A stretch of 64,000 nucleotides of DNA from positions 202,148 to 266,147 of the forward strand of contig NZ_CATNLZ010000035.1 in NCBI RefSeq assembly GCF_950101795.1. The letters are read 5' to 3'. Source of the DNA: Nocardioides sp. T2.26MG-1. GTDB taxonomy: Bacteria; Actinomycetota; Actinomycetes; Propionibacteriales; Nocardioidaceae. Positions 41,139 to 49,521 of the stretch are shown here, in pieces. Each line of letters opens with the position of its first letter. The first letter of the stretch is position 1. The notes under the pieces were generated by a model. It was not told the DNA's origin, made no database searches, and worked only from the letters and a program-made list of their open reading frames with translations. Both the position numbers and the translations under genes were made by a program.

Positions 41139-42218
41139 ATGGTCGCGCCTGCGCTCCGGTTCTCCGGCCCCGTCCTGCCCGACGGTGAGCCGCGCACCCT
41201 GTCCGTGGTCGACGGCCGGGTCACCTACGACCCGGTGGCGGGCTCCGAGCGGGCCGTCGACGGCTGGATCGTGCCGGGGCTGGTCGACGCGCACTGCCAC
41301 CTCGGCCTCGACGACGACGGCGCGATCTCGCGGGAGGCCACCGAGGAGCAGGCGGTCGCCGACCGGGACGCGGGCGCGCTGCTGATCCGCGACTGCGGCT
41401 CGGCGGCCGACACCAGCTGGGTCCACGAGCGCGAGGACCTGCCCCGGCTGATCCGCGCGGGACGGCACATCGCGCGTACCCGGCGCTACATCCGCAACTA
41501 TGCCCACGAGGTCGAGCCCGAGGAGCTGGCGTCGGTGGTGGCCCGCGAGGCGGAGCGCGGTGACGGGTGGGTGAAGCTCGTGGGGGACTGGATCTCCCGC
41601 GACGCCGGCGACCTGGCGCCGTCCTTCCCGGAGGAGGCGTTCGCCGAGGCGATCCGGGTCGCCCACGAGCACGGTGCCCGGGTGACGGCGCACTGCTTCG
41701 GGCACGAGGTGCTCGCCGGGCTGCTGGAGGCCGGGATCGACTGCATCGAGCACGGCACCGGCCTGCACCCCGACCAGGTCGAGACGATGGCGGCCCGCGG
41801 TGTCGCCCTGGTGCCGACCGTGATGCAGCTGGACAAGTTCCCGCAGTACGCCGCGGCCGGCCGCGCCAAGTTCCCCGCCTACACCTCGACGATCACCGAC
41901 CTCTACATCCGCCGCCGCGACACCGTGATGGCGGCCTACGAGGCCGGGGTCGCGCTCTACGCCGGCTCCGACGGCGGCGGCATCAGCCGGCACGGCAACA
42001 TCGCCGGCGAGGTGATCGCGATGACCGCCCTCGGCCTGCCGGCCGACTACGCGCTGGGCGCGGCATCCTGGCGGGCCCGGGAGTGGCTCGGCTGGAACGC
42101 CGGTCTCGAGGAGGGCGCACCCGCGGACTTCGTCGTCTACGACACCGACCCGCTCGAGGACCTCTCGGTGCTGCTCAGGCCCGCGGCGGTCGTGCTGCGC
42201 GGCCGGGTCGTGGCCTGA
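41139..42218 (+). CDS. metal-dependent amidohydrolase
   Basis: 359 aa amidohydrolase-superfamily protein. The metal-binding H52 and H54 lie in VDAHCHLG. Further candidate ligands are the histidines in ARVTAHCFGHEV and CIEHGT and the aspartate of YAGSDGGG. The C-terminal GAPADFVVYDTDPLED strand returns to the beta-sandwich typical of imidazolonepropionase- and dipeptidase-like members. The substrate is not recognisable. It stands alone between the GH3 gene and a minus-strand cluster. Confidence 0.85.
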   Translation: MVAPALRFSGPVLPDGEPRTLSVVDGRVTYDPVAGSERAVDGWIVPGLVDAHCHLGLDDDGAISREATEEQAVADRDAGALLIRDCGSAADTSWVHEREDLPRLIRAGRHIARTRRYIRNYAHEVEPEELASVVAREAERGDGWVKLVGDWISRDAGDLAPSFPEEAFAEAIRVAHEHGARVTAHCFGHEVLAGLLEAGIDCIEHGTGLHPDQVETMAARGVALVPTVMQLDKFPQYAAAGRAKFPAYTSTITDLYIRRRDTVMAAYEAGVALYAGSDGGGISRHGNIAGEVIAMTALGLPADYALGAASWRAREWLGWNAGLEEGAPADFVVYDTDPLEDLSVLLRPAAVVLRGRVVA

Positions 42219-42243
42219 GTGAGCCTCGTCAGGCCCCGCCGGG

Positions 42244-43116
42244 TCAGCCGGTGGGGTCGACCAGCTTGAGTCGGCCGTTGCGGACCCGGAACCAGCGCGG
42301 CTGGGCGTCGTCGTCGCCGATCAGGGCCAGCAGCCCCTCCATCTCCGAGTCGAACCAGGCGCGGTCCTCCAGGGGCGACCGGGTCGAGGTCTCCTCGGTC
42401 TGCCCGCGGTAGCGCAGCGCGAGCTGACGCCAACCCAGCGTCGAGGTGCCGGCGTACAGCATCGTCTCGATGAGCTTGACCTGCTCGGGGAGTGCGTTGG
42501 CCAGCCGGTCGTCGACGACGAGGAGGTCGCGGGACGGGTTGATCCGCAGCCCGTTGAACTCGATCCAGCTGCCGACGAACCGCACGCCGCGCTCGTGCAT
42601 TCCCTCCGGGCCGTCGTGGCCGCCCTCGGCCTGGGTCGACCGGTCCGGGGCGACCAGGTGCAGGTCCGACGGCGGGGACGGGTGGGCGGCAGCCGGTTCC
42701 CAGGCCTCCGCCGAGCCGTCGGTGATCGAGGAGATCGGGCGGCGTGCGGCCGCGGCCAGGCGGGCCTGCAGCTCGCGGGGGCGGATCGGCTTGGGGACGT
42801 AGTCGTCGGCCCCCGCGTCGAAGCCGGCCAGCACGTCGTGCTCCTGCGAGCGGCTGCTGATGATCACGATGTAGGTGCTGGTCGCCTCCCGGACCCGGCG
42901 CGTGACCTCCAGACCGTCCATCCCGGGCATCGTGACGTCGATCGTCGCCAGGGTCGGGTGGTGCTCCAGCGCGAGGGCGATCCCGTCGGCGCCGTTGGTC
43001 GCGGTGACGACCTCGAACCCGGCCTGGGTCAGCACGATCTCCAGCAGGTCCACCGTGTCCTGGTCGTCGTCGATGACGAGGGCTACGGGGCGGGCTTCGA
43101 CCGAGACGTGGGACAC
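42244..43116 (-). CDS. orphan response regulator with atypical C-terminal domain
   Basis: 290 aa. The N-terminal receiver domain (about 10-125) has D17/D18, the phosphoacceptor D60 (TIDVTMPGMDG) and K109 (DDYVPKPIRP). After a proline/histidine-rich linker (about 130-170), the C-terminal half (about 175-290) resembles a winged-helix output domain (WIEFNGLRINPSRDLLVVDDRLANAL) but is divergent. No sensor kinase lies next to it. GTG start with a weak ribosome binding site. The partner kinase and target genes are unknown. Confidence 0.82.
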   Translation of the reverse strand: MSHVSVEARPVALVIDDDQDTVDLLEIVLTQAGFEVVTATNGADGIALALEHHPTLATIDVTMPGMDGLEVTRRVREATSTYIVIISSRSQEHDVLAGFDAGADDYVPKPIRPRELQARLAAAARRPISSITDGSAEAWEPAAAHPSPPSDLHLVAPDRSTQAEGGHDGPEGMHERGVRFVGSWIEFNGLRINPSRDLLVVDDRLANALPEQVKLIETMLYAGTSTLGWRQLALRYRGQTEETSTRSPLEDRAWFDSEMEGLLALIGDDDAQPRWFRVRNGRLKLVDPTG

Positions 43117-43149
43117 AGCAGCGAGTATCTCAGGCGCGGGCGCCCCCGG

Positions 43150-43953
43150 TCAGCGAACGAGGTACGGCGCGGCGTACTTCACCACGGCACGGTTGCGGCG
43201 GACCAGCTCGTCGGCGACAGGTACGCCGGTGCGCCGGTCGATCACGGTCCGCCAGATCTCGTTGCTGCGGCGTACCAACCCGTCCTCGCCCACCTCGAAC
43301 CGCTCGTCGCGCGCGGCGACCGAGTAGGACACCGGCAGCTCCCGGTCGGCGCGCAGCTCGCCGTACAGGTGCCGCTCACCGACCCAGGTACGCAGCTGGA
43401 ACGTCGCCGCGGTGTCGTTGCGCACCACCAGGTCGACGTAGTTGTAGACGATCGTGCAGCCCACGCCCCATGGCAGCACCCGGCCGTTGTCCGGGAACGG
43501 GTCGAAGCTGTGCTCGCTGCGCTCGAGCACGGTGAGCGGGGAGTGCAGGAACATCCAGTGCAGCAGGTTCGCCAGCTGGCAGATGCCGCCGCCGACACCC
43601 GGCACGGGCGCCCCGTCCGAGAGCCGCATGCCCTCGATGTAGCCCTTGCGGCGCGAGCAGCTGCCGACGACCTTGTTGAACGAGAACGTCTCGCCCGGCC
43701 GGATCACCAGCCGGTCGGTGCGTGCGCTCGCGAGCCTGAGGTTGACCACCTTGTTGTGCTGCAGCACCATCTCGGCACCCTCAAGCTGCCGCAGCAGCAG
43801 CGAGCCGTGGCGGTGGACCCGGACGGGCAGGTCGGCGGGGGAGCGGTACGACGCCCAGTCCGCGCCGCTCGTCAGCCACCGCGCCCGGCGTCGGGCGCGG
43901 TGCGCGAGCACCGCCGCCGGCCTCAGCCAGGGGAAGCGCTGCGAGGGAGTCAT
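43150..43953 (-). CDS. VanW-family protein
   Basis: 267 aa. The conserved VanW block is GETFSFNKVVGSCSRRKGYIEG, then GGGICQLANLLHWMFLHSPLTVLERSEHSFDPFPD and VNYVDL-like strands. Named after an accessory gene of some vancomycin-resistance clusters, but VanW proteins are common outside them and their function is unknown. No vanHAX genes are present here, so there is no reason to infer glycopeptide resistance. No signal peptide is evident. Confidence 0.88.
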   Translation of the reverse strand: MTPSQRFPWLRPAAVLAHRARRRARWLTSGADWASYRSPADLPVRVHRHGSLLLRQLEGAEMVLQHNKVVNLRLASARTDRLVIRPGETFSFNKVVGSCSRRKGYIEGMRLSDGAPVPGVGGGICQLANLLHWMFLHSPLTVLERSEHSFDPFPDNGRVLPWGVGCTIVYNYVDLVVRNDTAATFQLRTWVGERHLYGELRADRELPVSYSVAARDERFEVGEDGLVRRSNEIWRTVIDRRTGVPVADELVRRNRAVVKYAAPYLVR

Positions 43954-43986
43954 GCTGCTGGGACGCCCCCGCCCGCCGGTTGGTTG

Positions 43987-44583
43987 TCAGGGCGCGGCGG
44001 GGGTCCTGGCGGGCCGCACCGACCAGAGGATCCCGGTGACGAGCAGCACCGCCACGCCGGCCAGGAACAGCAGGAGCGGCACGACGATCGTGGCCAGGAT
44101 GCCGACCACGAAGCTGCCGATCCGTGGGGCCGGACCGATCTCGACCGTCGACAGCGGACTCGAGTCGGTGGCGGTGCAGCTGACCTCGAGGTCGCCGGAG
44201 CCCGGATCGAAGCGCCAGGTGCCGACCCAGTCGCCGGCGGTGCCGCTGTCACGGCGGAACTCGCCTCCGGGACGCCGCAGCTCGATCTCGTCGCCGGTGG
44301 CCCGGTCGACGACGCTGCAGGAGGGCCGGGACTCGAAGTCGTAGCTCCACAGCATCAGGTCGCCGTCGGTGGAGACCTCGACCGCGTGCGCCTCGCCGTC
44401 GCGTACCACCTCGACGTCGGTCTGCAGGAACGCGGACAGCGTCCAGACGAACAGCCCGACGCCCGCCGCCACGGCCGAGAGGATCAGCGCGATCCCGAGC
44501 CCGAACCACCACGCGCTGGGCCGGGGCTTGGCTGGTCGCGGCGGGACCGGGGACGGGCCGTAGGGTGGCGGCAGCTGGGTCAT
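43987..44583 (-). CDS. two-TM membrane protein of unknown function
   Basis: 198 aa. A proline-rich cytoplasmic N-terminus (PPPYGPSPVPPRPAKPRP) is followed by TM1 (about 25-50), an extracytoplasmic beta-rich domain with three cysteines (SRPSCSVVD, EVSCTATD) and TM2 (about 160-187, VVGILATIVVPLLLFLAGVAVLLV). The layout resembles a sensor or receptor lacking a signalling domain, but no family is recognised. It follows the VanW gene's strand and is divergent from rpsP. Confidence 0.7.
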   Translation of the reverse strand: MTQLPPPYGPSPVPPRPAKPRPSAWWFGLGIALILSAVAAGVGLFVWTLSAFLQTDVEVVRDGEAHAVEVSTDGDLMLWSYDFESRPSCSVVDRATGDEIELRRPGGEFRRDSGTAGDWVGTWRFDPGSGDLEVSCTATDSSPLSTVEIGPAPRIGSFVVGILATIVVPLLLFLAGVAVLLVTGILWSVRPARTPAAP

Positions 44584-44781
44584 GGGACGACTCTGCCCGA
44601 TCTCCGGGCCGCCCGATTTTCGCCGCGACGAGCCCTCTGGCAGGATAGGCCGCTGAGTCCTGCGCGCCCGGACCCTCTCACCCGGACGCCGCAGAGCCCA
44701 TCGAAGGTCCCGGCCGGTGCTTTCCCCACCTGGTCACGGTGCCCTTCACCCACACACAACTTCCGAGGAGACACCACAAAC

Positions 44782-45354
44782 GTGGCCGTCAAGATCCGTT
44801 TGAAGCGCCTGGGCAAGGTCCGGGTGCCGCAGTACCGCATCGTCGTCGTCGACTCGCGCAAGAAGCGCGACGGACGGGTGATCGAGGAGATCGGCAAGTA
44901 CCACCCGAAGGAGAACCCGTCGTACATCGACGTCGTCTCCGATCGGGCGCAGTACTGGCTCGGTGTCGGCGCGCAGCCGACCGAGGCCGTCGCCAAGATC
45001 CTCAAGATCACCGGCGACCTCCAGAAGTTCAAGGGCACGTCGGGCCAGGAGGGCACCCTCAAGGTCGCCGAGCCCAAGCGCGACAAGCTCGAGGTCTTCA
45101 ACGAGGCGCTGAAGGAGGCCGCGAGCGAGCCCAAGGGCGACGCGGTGACCAAGAAGGCGGCCTCGTCGAAGAAGAAGGCCGAGGCCAAGCCCGCGGAGGC
45201 CGAGACCGAGACTGCTGCCGAGGCTCCCGCCGAGGCGCCGGCCGAGGCCGAGGCGCCCACCGAGGCCCCGGCTCCGGTCCCCGCCGACGAGACCCCCGAG
45301 GTCGCGGCCGAGGCGGCCGAGGCTGCGGAGGGCACTGAGAAGGCGGAGTCCTGA
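44782..45354 (+). CDS. rpsP: 30S ribosomal protein S16 with acidic C-terminal tail
   Basis: 190 aa. Residues 1-80 are a normal S16 (VAVKIRLKRLGKVRVPQYRIVVVDSR). The remaining 110 residues begin with a lysine-rich stretch (KKAASSKKKAEAKP) and end in repeats of APAEAPAEAEAPTEAP. Tail extensions on S16 are common in Actinobacteria, and this one is long. GTG start with GAGGAG upstream. First gene of the rpsP-khpA-(GNAT)-rimM-trmD-rplS series. Confidence 0.95.
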   Translation: MAVKIRLKRLGKVRVPQYRIVVVDSRKKRDGRVIEEIGKYHPKENPSYIDVVSDRAQYWLGVGAQPTEAVAKILKITGDLQKFKGTSGQEGTLKVAEPKRDKLEVFNEALKEAASEPKGDAVTKKAASSKKKAEAKPAEAETETAAEAPAEAPAEAEAPTEAPAPVPADETPEVAAEAAEAAEGTEKAES

Positions 45355-45359
45355 GCGGC

Positions 45360-45602
45360 ATGCTCGCCGAGGCGCTCGAGCACCTGGTGCGCGGTGTCGT
45401 CGAACACCCCGACGACGTCAGTGTCCGCGACAAGCAGCTGCGCCGCGGCTCGATCCTCGAGGTCCGGGTGCACCCCGACGACCTCGGCAAGGTGATCGGT
45501 CGCAGCGGGCGCACGGCCACCGCGTTCCGCACCGTGATCTCCGCGCTGGCGGGTCGCGGCGGCGCGCGGATCGACTTCGTCGACGTCGACCGGCGCCCCT
45601 AG
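45360..45602 (+). CDS. khpA: KH-domain RNA-binding protein KhpA
   Basis: 80 aa. A single KH domain with LEVRVHPDDLGKVIGRSGRTATAFRTVI (the GXXG loop is GRSG). KhpA dimerises and binds RNA with KhpB, influencing cell elongation and division in Firmicutes; in Actinobacteria its place between rpsP and rimM is conserved. It starts 5 nt after the S16 stop, so it is cotranscribed. A strong terminator follows. Confidence 0.93.
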   Translation: MLAEALEHLVRGVVEHPDDVSVRDKQLRRGSILEVRVHPDDLGKVIGRSGRTATAFRTVISALAGRGGARIDFVDVDRRP

Positions 45603-45630
45603 CACGAGGCGTCACCAGCACGCACGCGCA

Positions 45631-45663
45631 CACGGGCGCCGTCCCCCTGGGACGGCGCCCGTG
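45631..45663 (+). terminator. rpsP-khpA terminator
   Basis: 15-bp perfect stem CACGGGCGCCGTCCC / GGGACGGCGCCCGTG, loop CCT. It separates rpsP-khpA from the downstream GNAT gene. Confidence 0.8.
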
Positions 45664-45723
45664 GCGCGTCCAGGGCCCGACAACGCGGTTGCGCGAGCGG
45701 GCCCTGCTCGGTTGGGTCGGGGG

Positions 45724-46392
45724 ATGACGCTCACCCTCGCCGACCTGCACCCGGTGCTCGGGCTCCGCATCGCCGCGGGACCCCTCGAGCTCCGCGGGAT
45801 CACCGACGACGACCTGCTCGGCCTGTGCGCCCTCGCGCGCGACGGCATCCACCCGCCGGACCAGATGCCGTTCTACGTGCCGTGGACCGACGCCGAGCCC
45901 GGCGCCCTGGTCCGCGGCACCGCGGCGTACCACTGGAGCAACCGGGCCGAGTACTCGTCCTCCGCGTGGGCCCTGGAGCTCGGGGTCTGGTACGACGGCG
46001 TGCTGGTCGGCAGCCAGGGACTCCGCACCCGACGCTTCCTCACGACGCGCACCGGGGAGACCGGGTCCTGGCTGGGACGCGCACACCAGGGCCGGGGGAT
46101 CGGCACCCGGATGCGCCAGGCGATCTGCGCCTTCGCGTTCGACCACCTCGACGCTGCCGAGGTGACCTCGGGTGCGTTCGTTGACAACCCGGCCTCGCTG
46201 GCGGTCTCGCGCAAGGTCGGCTATCGGGACAACGGCCGGCAACGGCTCGAGCGCCGGCCGGGCGAGCTCGCCGTCAACCAGCAGCTGGTGCTGACCCCGG
46301 GCGCCCTGGTCCGCGGTGACCCGTTGGAGGTCGAGGGGCTGCCCGCGTTCCGACGCCTCGTCGGGCTCGACGGTGCCGACCCCCTACCCTGA
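45724..46392 (+). CDS. GNAT-family N-acetyltransferase, RimJ/RimL type
   Basis: 222 aa. The acetyl-CoA loop is GRAHQGRGIGTRMRQAI with the Q/R-X-X-G-X-G/A pattern, and GVWYDGVLVGSQGLR and SLAVSRKVGYRDNG are typical of the RimJ/RimL group. Substrate unknown; a ribosomal or small amine target is possible. It lies between khpA and rimM, where many Actinobacteria have no such gene. rimM begins 4 nt after its stop. Confidence 0.85.
   Translation: MTLTLADLHPVLGLRIAAGPLELRGITDDDLLGLCALARDGIHPPDQMPFYVPWTDAEPGALVRGTAAYHWSNRAEYSSSAWALELGVWYDGVLVGSQGLRTRRFLTTRTGETGSWLGRAHQGRGIGTRMRQAICAFAFDHLDAAEVTSGAFVDNPASLAVSRKVGYRDNGRQRLERRPGELAVNQQLVLTPGALVRGDPLEVEGLPAFRRLVGLDGADPLP
46385..46390 (+). promoter_or_regulatory. 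-10 TACCCT, leaderless rimM start
   Basis: TACCCT overlaps the end of the GNAT gene and lies 6 nt before the rimM GTG; an internal promoter is possible. Confidence 0.35.
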
Positions 46393-46396
46393 CCGC

Positions 46397-46945
46397 GTGG
46401 AGAGCATCGAGGTCCTGGTGGGCCGGATCGGCAAGCCGCACGGCCTGCGCGGCGAGGTGACCCTCGACGTGCGCACCGACGAGCCCGACCGCCGGTTCGC
46501 GCCCGGCACCGTCCTGCGGGCCGAGCCGCCCCGTGGGTCCGCGTTCGCGCAGCGCGAGCTGACCGTCGCCACGATGCGCTGGCACCAGTCGACGCTGCTC
46601 GTGCACTTCGAGGGGATCCCCGACCGCAGTGCCGCCGAGGCCGCACGCGGGATCCTGCTGCACGCCACGATCCCCGCGGACGCCTCGCCCGACGACCCCG
46701 ACGAGTTCTACGACCACCAGCTGATCGGGCTGGCGGCGTACGACGTCTCGGGCGCCGCGCTCGGCGAGGTCACGGGCCTGGTGCACGGTGGTGCCCAGGA
46801 CCTGCTGACGATCCGCACCCCCGACGGCCGGGACGCGCTGGTGCCGTTCGTGAAGGCGCTCGTGCCCGAGGTCGACCTCGCCGCCCACCGCCTGGTGGTC
46901 GCGGACCGGCCCGGCCTCGTCACGCCGCTGCCCGAGGACGACTGA
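46397..46945 (+). CDS. rimM: ribosome maturation factor RimM
   Basis: 182 aa. The N-terminal RimM domain (VGRIGKPHGLRGEVTLDVRTD) binds S19 during 30S head assembly; the C-terminal PRC-barrel (about 105-175, DHQLIGLAAYDVSGAALGEV) completes the family pattern. GTG start, 4 nt after the GNAT stop. Operon with trmD 4 nt downstream. Confidence 0.95.
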   Translation: MESIEVLVGRIGKPHGLRGEVTLDVRTDEPDRRFAPGTVLRAEPPRGSAFAQRELTVATMRWHQSTLLVHFEGIPDRSAAEAARGILLHATIPADASPDDPDEFYDHQLIGLAAYDVSGAALGEVTGLVHGGAQDLLTIRTPDGRDALVPFVKALVPEVDLAAHRLVVADRPGLVTPLPEDD

Positions 46946-46949
46946 CGAC

Positions 46950-48122
46950 GTGCGCATCGACGTCCTGACGATCTTCCCGGAGTACCTCGCCCCCCTGGGG
47001 CTCTCGCTGGCCGGCAAGGCACGCGAGAAGGGCCTCATCGACGTGCAGGTGCACGACCTGCGCCAGTGGACCCACGACCGGCACCGCACGGTCGACGACA
47101 CCCCGTACGGCGGCGGCGCGGGCATGGTGATGAAGCCGGAGCCGTGGGGCGAGGCGTTCGACGACCTGCTCGGCGCGGGGCCCGCGGAGGGCGTGACGGT
47201 CGTGGTCCCCACCCCGTCGGGGCAGCCGTTCACCCAGGCGGTCGCACGCGAGCTCGCGACCCGCGAGCGGCTGGTGTTCGCGTGCGGGCGCTACGAGGGC
47301 ATCGACCAGCGGGTGCTCGACGAGGTCGCGGAGCGGGCCGAGCTGCGCGAGATCTCGCTCGGCGACTACGTGCTCAACGGGGGAGAGGTGGCCGCGCTCG
47401 CGGTCACCGAGGCCGTGGTCCGGCTGGTGCCCGGCTTCATGGGCAACGCCGAGTCGCTGCTCGAGGAGTCCCACGCTCTGTCCTATTCGGGGGCGAGCCT
47501 CCTGGAGTACCCCGTCTACACCAAGCCTCCGTCCTGGCGGGGCCGCGACGTGCCCCCCGTGCTGCTGTCGGGCGACCACGCCGCGATCGCCGCGTGGCGC
47601 CGCGAGCAGGCCGAACGGCGCACAGGGCGGCGGCGCCCCGACCTGCTGCACCCCTCGACGACGCTCGAGGGCGTCGAGCTGCGCGCGGCCGTGCCGGCCG
47701 ACGCCGGAGAGCTGTACGTCCTCCAGCTGGCCTGCTGGGTGCAGGAGATGCACGACAACCCCGGGGTGCGCATCCCGGCGCTCCACGAGTCGCTCGACGA
47801 CGCCCGGGCGTGGCTGGCGCGCGACACCGTGGTGGTCGCCCGCGCGGCCGGGCGCCTGGTCGGCGCGGTGCGGGCCTCACTGGACGGAGAGGCGTGGGAG
47901 GTCGGGCGGCTCATGGTGGCCCCCGACCTCGCGGGCCGCGGCCTGGGACGCGTCCTCCTGGCCCGGATCGAGGGGCTGGCGCCGCCCGAGGCCACGACGT
48001 ACGCCCTGTTCACCGGCGCCGGCAGCACCCGCAACCAGCGGATCTACAAGAAGGCCGGATACCGGCTCCGAGGCGAGATCGAGCCCGGCGTCGTACGGAT
48101 GACCAAACCTGTCCGCAGGTGA
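46950..48122 (+). CDS. trmD: tRNA (guanine-N1)-methyltransferase TrmD fused to a GNAT domain
   Basis: 390 aa, against 230-255 for normal TrmD. Residues 1-235 are TrmD, which methylates G37 of tRNA next to the anticodon: MRIDVLTIFPEYL, YGGGAGMVMKPEP and the knotted SAM site ISLGDYVLNGGEVAALAV. Directly after the usual TrmD end (RRPDLL) comes a second domain (about 240-390) of the GNAT fold, with VGRLMVAPDLAGRGLGRVLLARI as the acetyl-CoA motif. The junction is in frame without a start of its own. GTG start. Confidence 0.93.
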   Translation: MRIDVLTIFPEYLAPLGLSLAGKAREKGLIDVQVHDLRQWTHDRHRTVDDTPYGGGAGMVMKPEPWGEAFDDLLGAGPAEGVTVVVPTPSGQPFTQAVARELATRERLVFACGRYEGIDQRVLDEVAERAELREISLGDYVLNGGEVAALAVTEAVVRLVPGFMGNAESLLEESHALSYSGASLLEYPVYTKPPSWRGRDVPPVLLSGDHAAIAAWRREQAERRTGRRRPDLLHPSTTLEGVELRAAVPADAGELYVLQLACWVQEMHDNPGVRIPALHESLDDARAWLARDTVVVARAAGRLVGAVRASLDGEAWEVGRLMVAPDLAGRGLGRVLLARIEGLAPPEATTYALFTGAGSTRNQRIYKKAGYRLRGEIEPGVVRMTKPVRR

Positions 48123-48325
48123 TTTCTGCGCAGCGCCCCCGCTGTGGCAGACTTGCTCCTCGGCCCAGTCGGCCAAACAAGGATCGCCCGGAGGACTCGT
48201 CCGCCGGGGGTCCGCACCGGTCCCTGCCACAGGGGGGACATGGCGCCGCCGGCCAGCACAGACTGGGTCCACAACTTCAACGGTTCCGATACCGCGGCTG
48301 ACCTGTGGCACTCGCGAGGAGAGAC

Positions 48326-48676
48326 ATGAGCAACGTCATCACCGAGCTCGGCAACGCGAGCAAGCGCACCGACCTCCCCGACTTCCGGGCCGGCGACACC
48401 GTCAAGGTGCACGTGAAGGTCGTCGAGGGCAACCGGTCCCGCGTCCAGGTCTTCCAGGGCGTCGTCATCCGCATCCAGGGCTCCGGCGTGGGTCGCAGCT
48501 TCACCGTCCGCAAGGTCTCCTTCGGCGTCGGTGTCGAGCGCACCTTCCCGCTTCACTCCCCGATCTTCGAGCAGATCGAGATCGTGACCCGCGGTGACGT
48601 CCGCCGCGCCAAGCTCTACTACCTGCGCAACCTGCGCGGCAAGAAGGCGAAGATCAAGGAGCGCCGCGAGGGCTGA
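48326..48676 (+). CDS. rplS: 50S ribosomal protein L19
   Basis: 116 aa at the 30S-50S interface. VKVHVKVVEGNRSRVQVFQGVVIRIQG and GVGVERTFPLHSP are diagnostic. ATG with a GAGGAGAG upstream. The 203-bp gap after trmD suggests an independent promoter or leader; lepB follows 35 nt later. Confidence 0.97.
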   Translation: MSNVITELGNASKRTDLPDFRAGDTVKVHVKVVEGNRSRVQVFQGVVIRIQGSGVGRSFTVRKVSFGVGVERTFPLHSPIFEQIEIVTRGDVRRAKLYYLRNLRGKKAKIKERREG

Positions 48677-48698
48677 GGGAAATCTCAGGCAGCCTGAC

Positions 48699-48704
48699 TA
48701 CGCT
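48699..48704 (+). promoter_or_regulatory. -10 TACGCT, leaderless lepB start
   Basis: TACGCT ends 7 nt before the lepB GTG with no Shine-Dalgarno. Confidence 0.45.
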
Positions 48705-48711
48705 CACCAGC

Positions 48712-49515
48712 GTGACTTCCGAAGACCGCGACTCCACGTCCGTCGCCGAACCTGACGAGACTGGGTCGCGGTCTTCGTCTGCCCAGGCACCGGCGTCGAA
48801 GCCCGCGAAGAAGAAGCACCTGCCGGTCTGGCAGGAGACGATCCTGCTCCTCGGGATCGCCGTCGTGCTCGCCATCGTGATCAAGGCGTTGTTCGTGCAG
48901 GCGTTCTACATCCCGTCGCAGTCGATGGAGCCCGGGCTGGTCAAGAACGACCGGATCCTGGTGCAGAAGGTGTCGTACTGGCTCGGTGGGAGCCCCGAGC
49001 GAGGCGACGTGGTGGTGTTCAAGGACCCGAACGGCTGGCTGTCCGCCGAGGAGTCCGCCGGCCCGACCAACGGGGTCGCGAAGCTGCTGTCCAAGGTCGG
49101 CCTCTACCCCTCGGGCGGCCACCTGGTGAAGCGGGTGATCGGCGTCGCCGGCGACACGGTCTCCTGCTGCGACGCGCAGGGCCGGATCCTGGTCAACGGC
49201 CAGCCCCTGAACGAGAAGTCCTACGCCCGCCTCGGCGGCGCCGACTGCTACGGCCCGATGGTCGACAGCTGCGGCAAGGACTGGGAGATCGGACCGATCC
49301 CCGAGGGCCGGATCTTCGTGATGGGGGACAACCGCAACAACTCCGCGGACTCCTCGTTCCACATGTGCAAACCCGAGGAGACCGACTGCACCAAGAACCC
49401 CTATGTCGACGTCGGAGACGTCGTCGGGAAGGTGTTCGTGCTGTTGTGGCCCAGCGACCACTTCAAGTTCCTGCATCGTCCCGACACCTTCGCGGACGTG
49501 CCAGACCCCTCCTAG
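48712..49515 (+). CDS. lepB: signal peptidase I
   Basis: 267 aa. An acidic N-terminal tail precedes one membrane helix (about 41-62). The catalytic serine is S71 (YIPSQSMEP) and the general base is K140 (LVKRVIGVAGD), an Ser/Lys dyad. The C-terminal box GDNRNNSADSS is present. It removes Sec and Tat signal peptides at the outer face of the membrane. Its extracytoplasmic domain has several cysteine pairs (SCCDAQ; DCYGPMVDSCG; MCKPEETDC). GTG start. Confidence 0.95.
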   Translation: MTSEDRDSTSVAEPDETGSRSSSAQAPASKPAKKKHLPVWQETILLLGIAVVLAIVIKALFVQAFYIPSQSMEPGLVKNDRILVQKVSYWLGGSPERGDVVVFKDPNGWLSAEESAGPTNGVAKLLSKVGLYPSGGHLVKRVIGVAGDTVSCCDAQGRILVNGQPLNEKSYARLGGADCYGPMVDSCGKDWEIGPIPEGRIFVMGDNRNNSADSSFHMCKPEETDCTKNPYVDVGDVVGKVFVLLWPSDHFKFLHRPDTFADVPDPS

Positions 49516-49521
49516 CCGGCC

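Noticed and set aside
43150..43953. VanW gene as evidence for a vancomycin-resistance cluster
   Set aside because: vanHAX, vanRS and vanY/Z are absent, and VanW-domain proteins occur widely without resistance.
48123..48325. Ribosomal-protein leader RNA before rplS
   Set aside because: The gap is GC-rich with some self-complementarity, but no stem as clear as those before rpsB could be built by eye.
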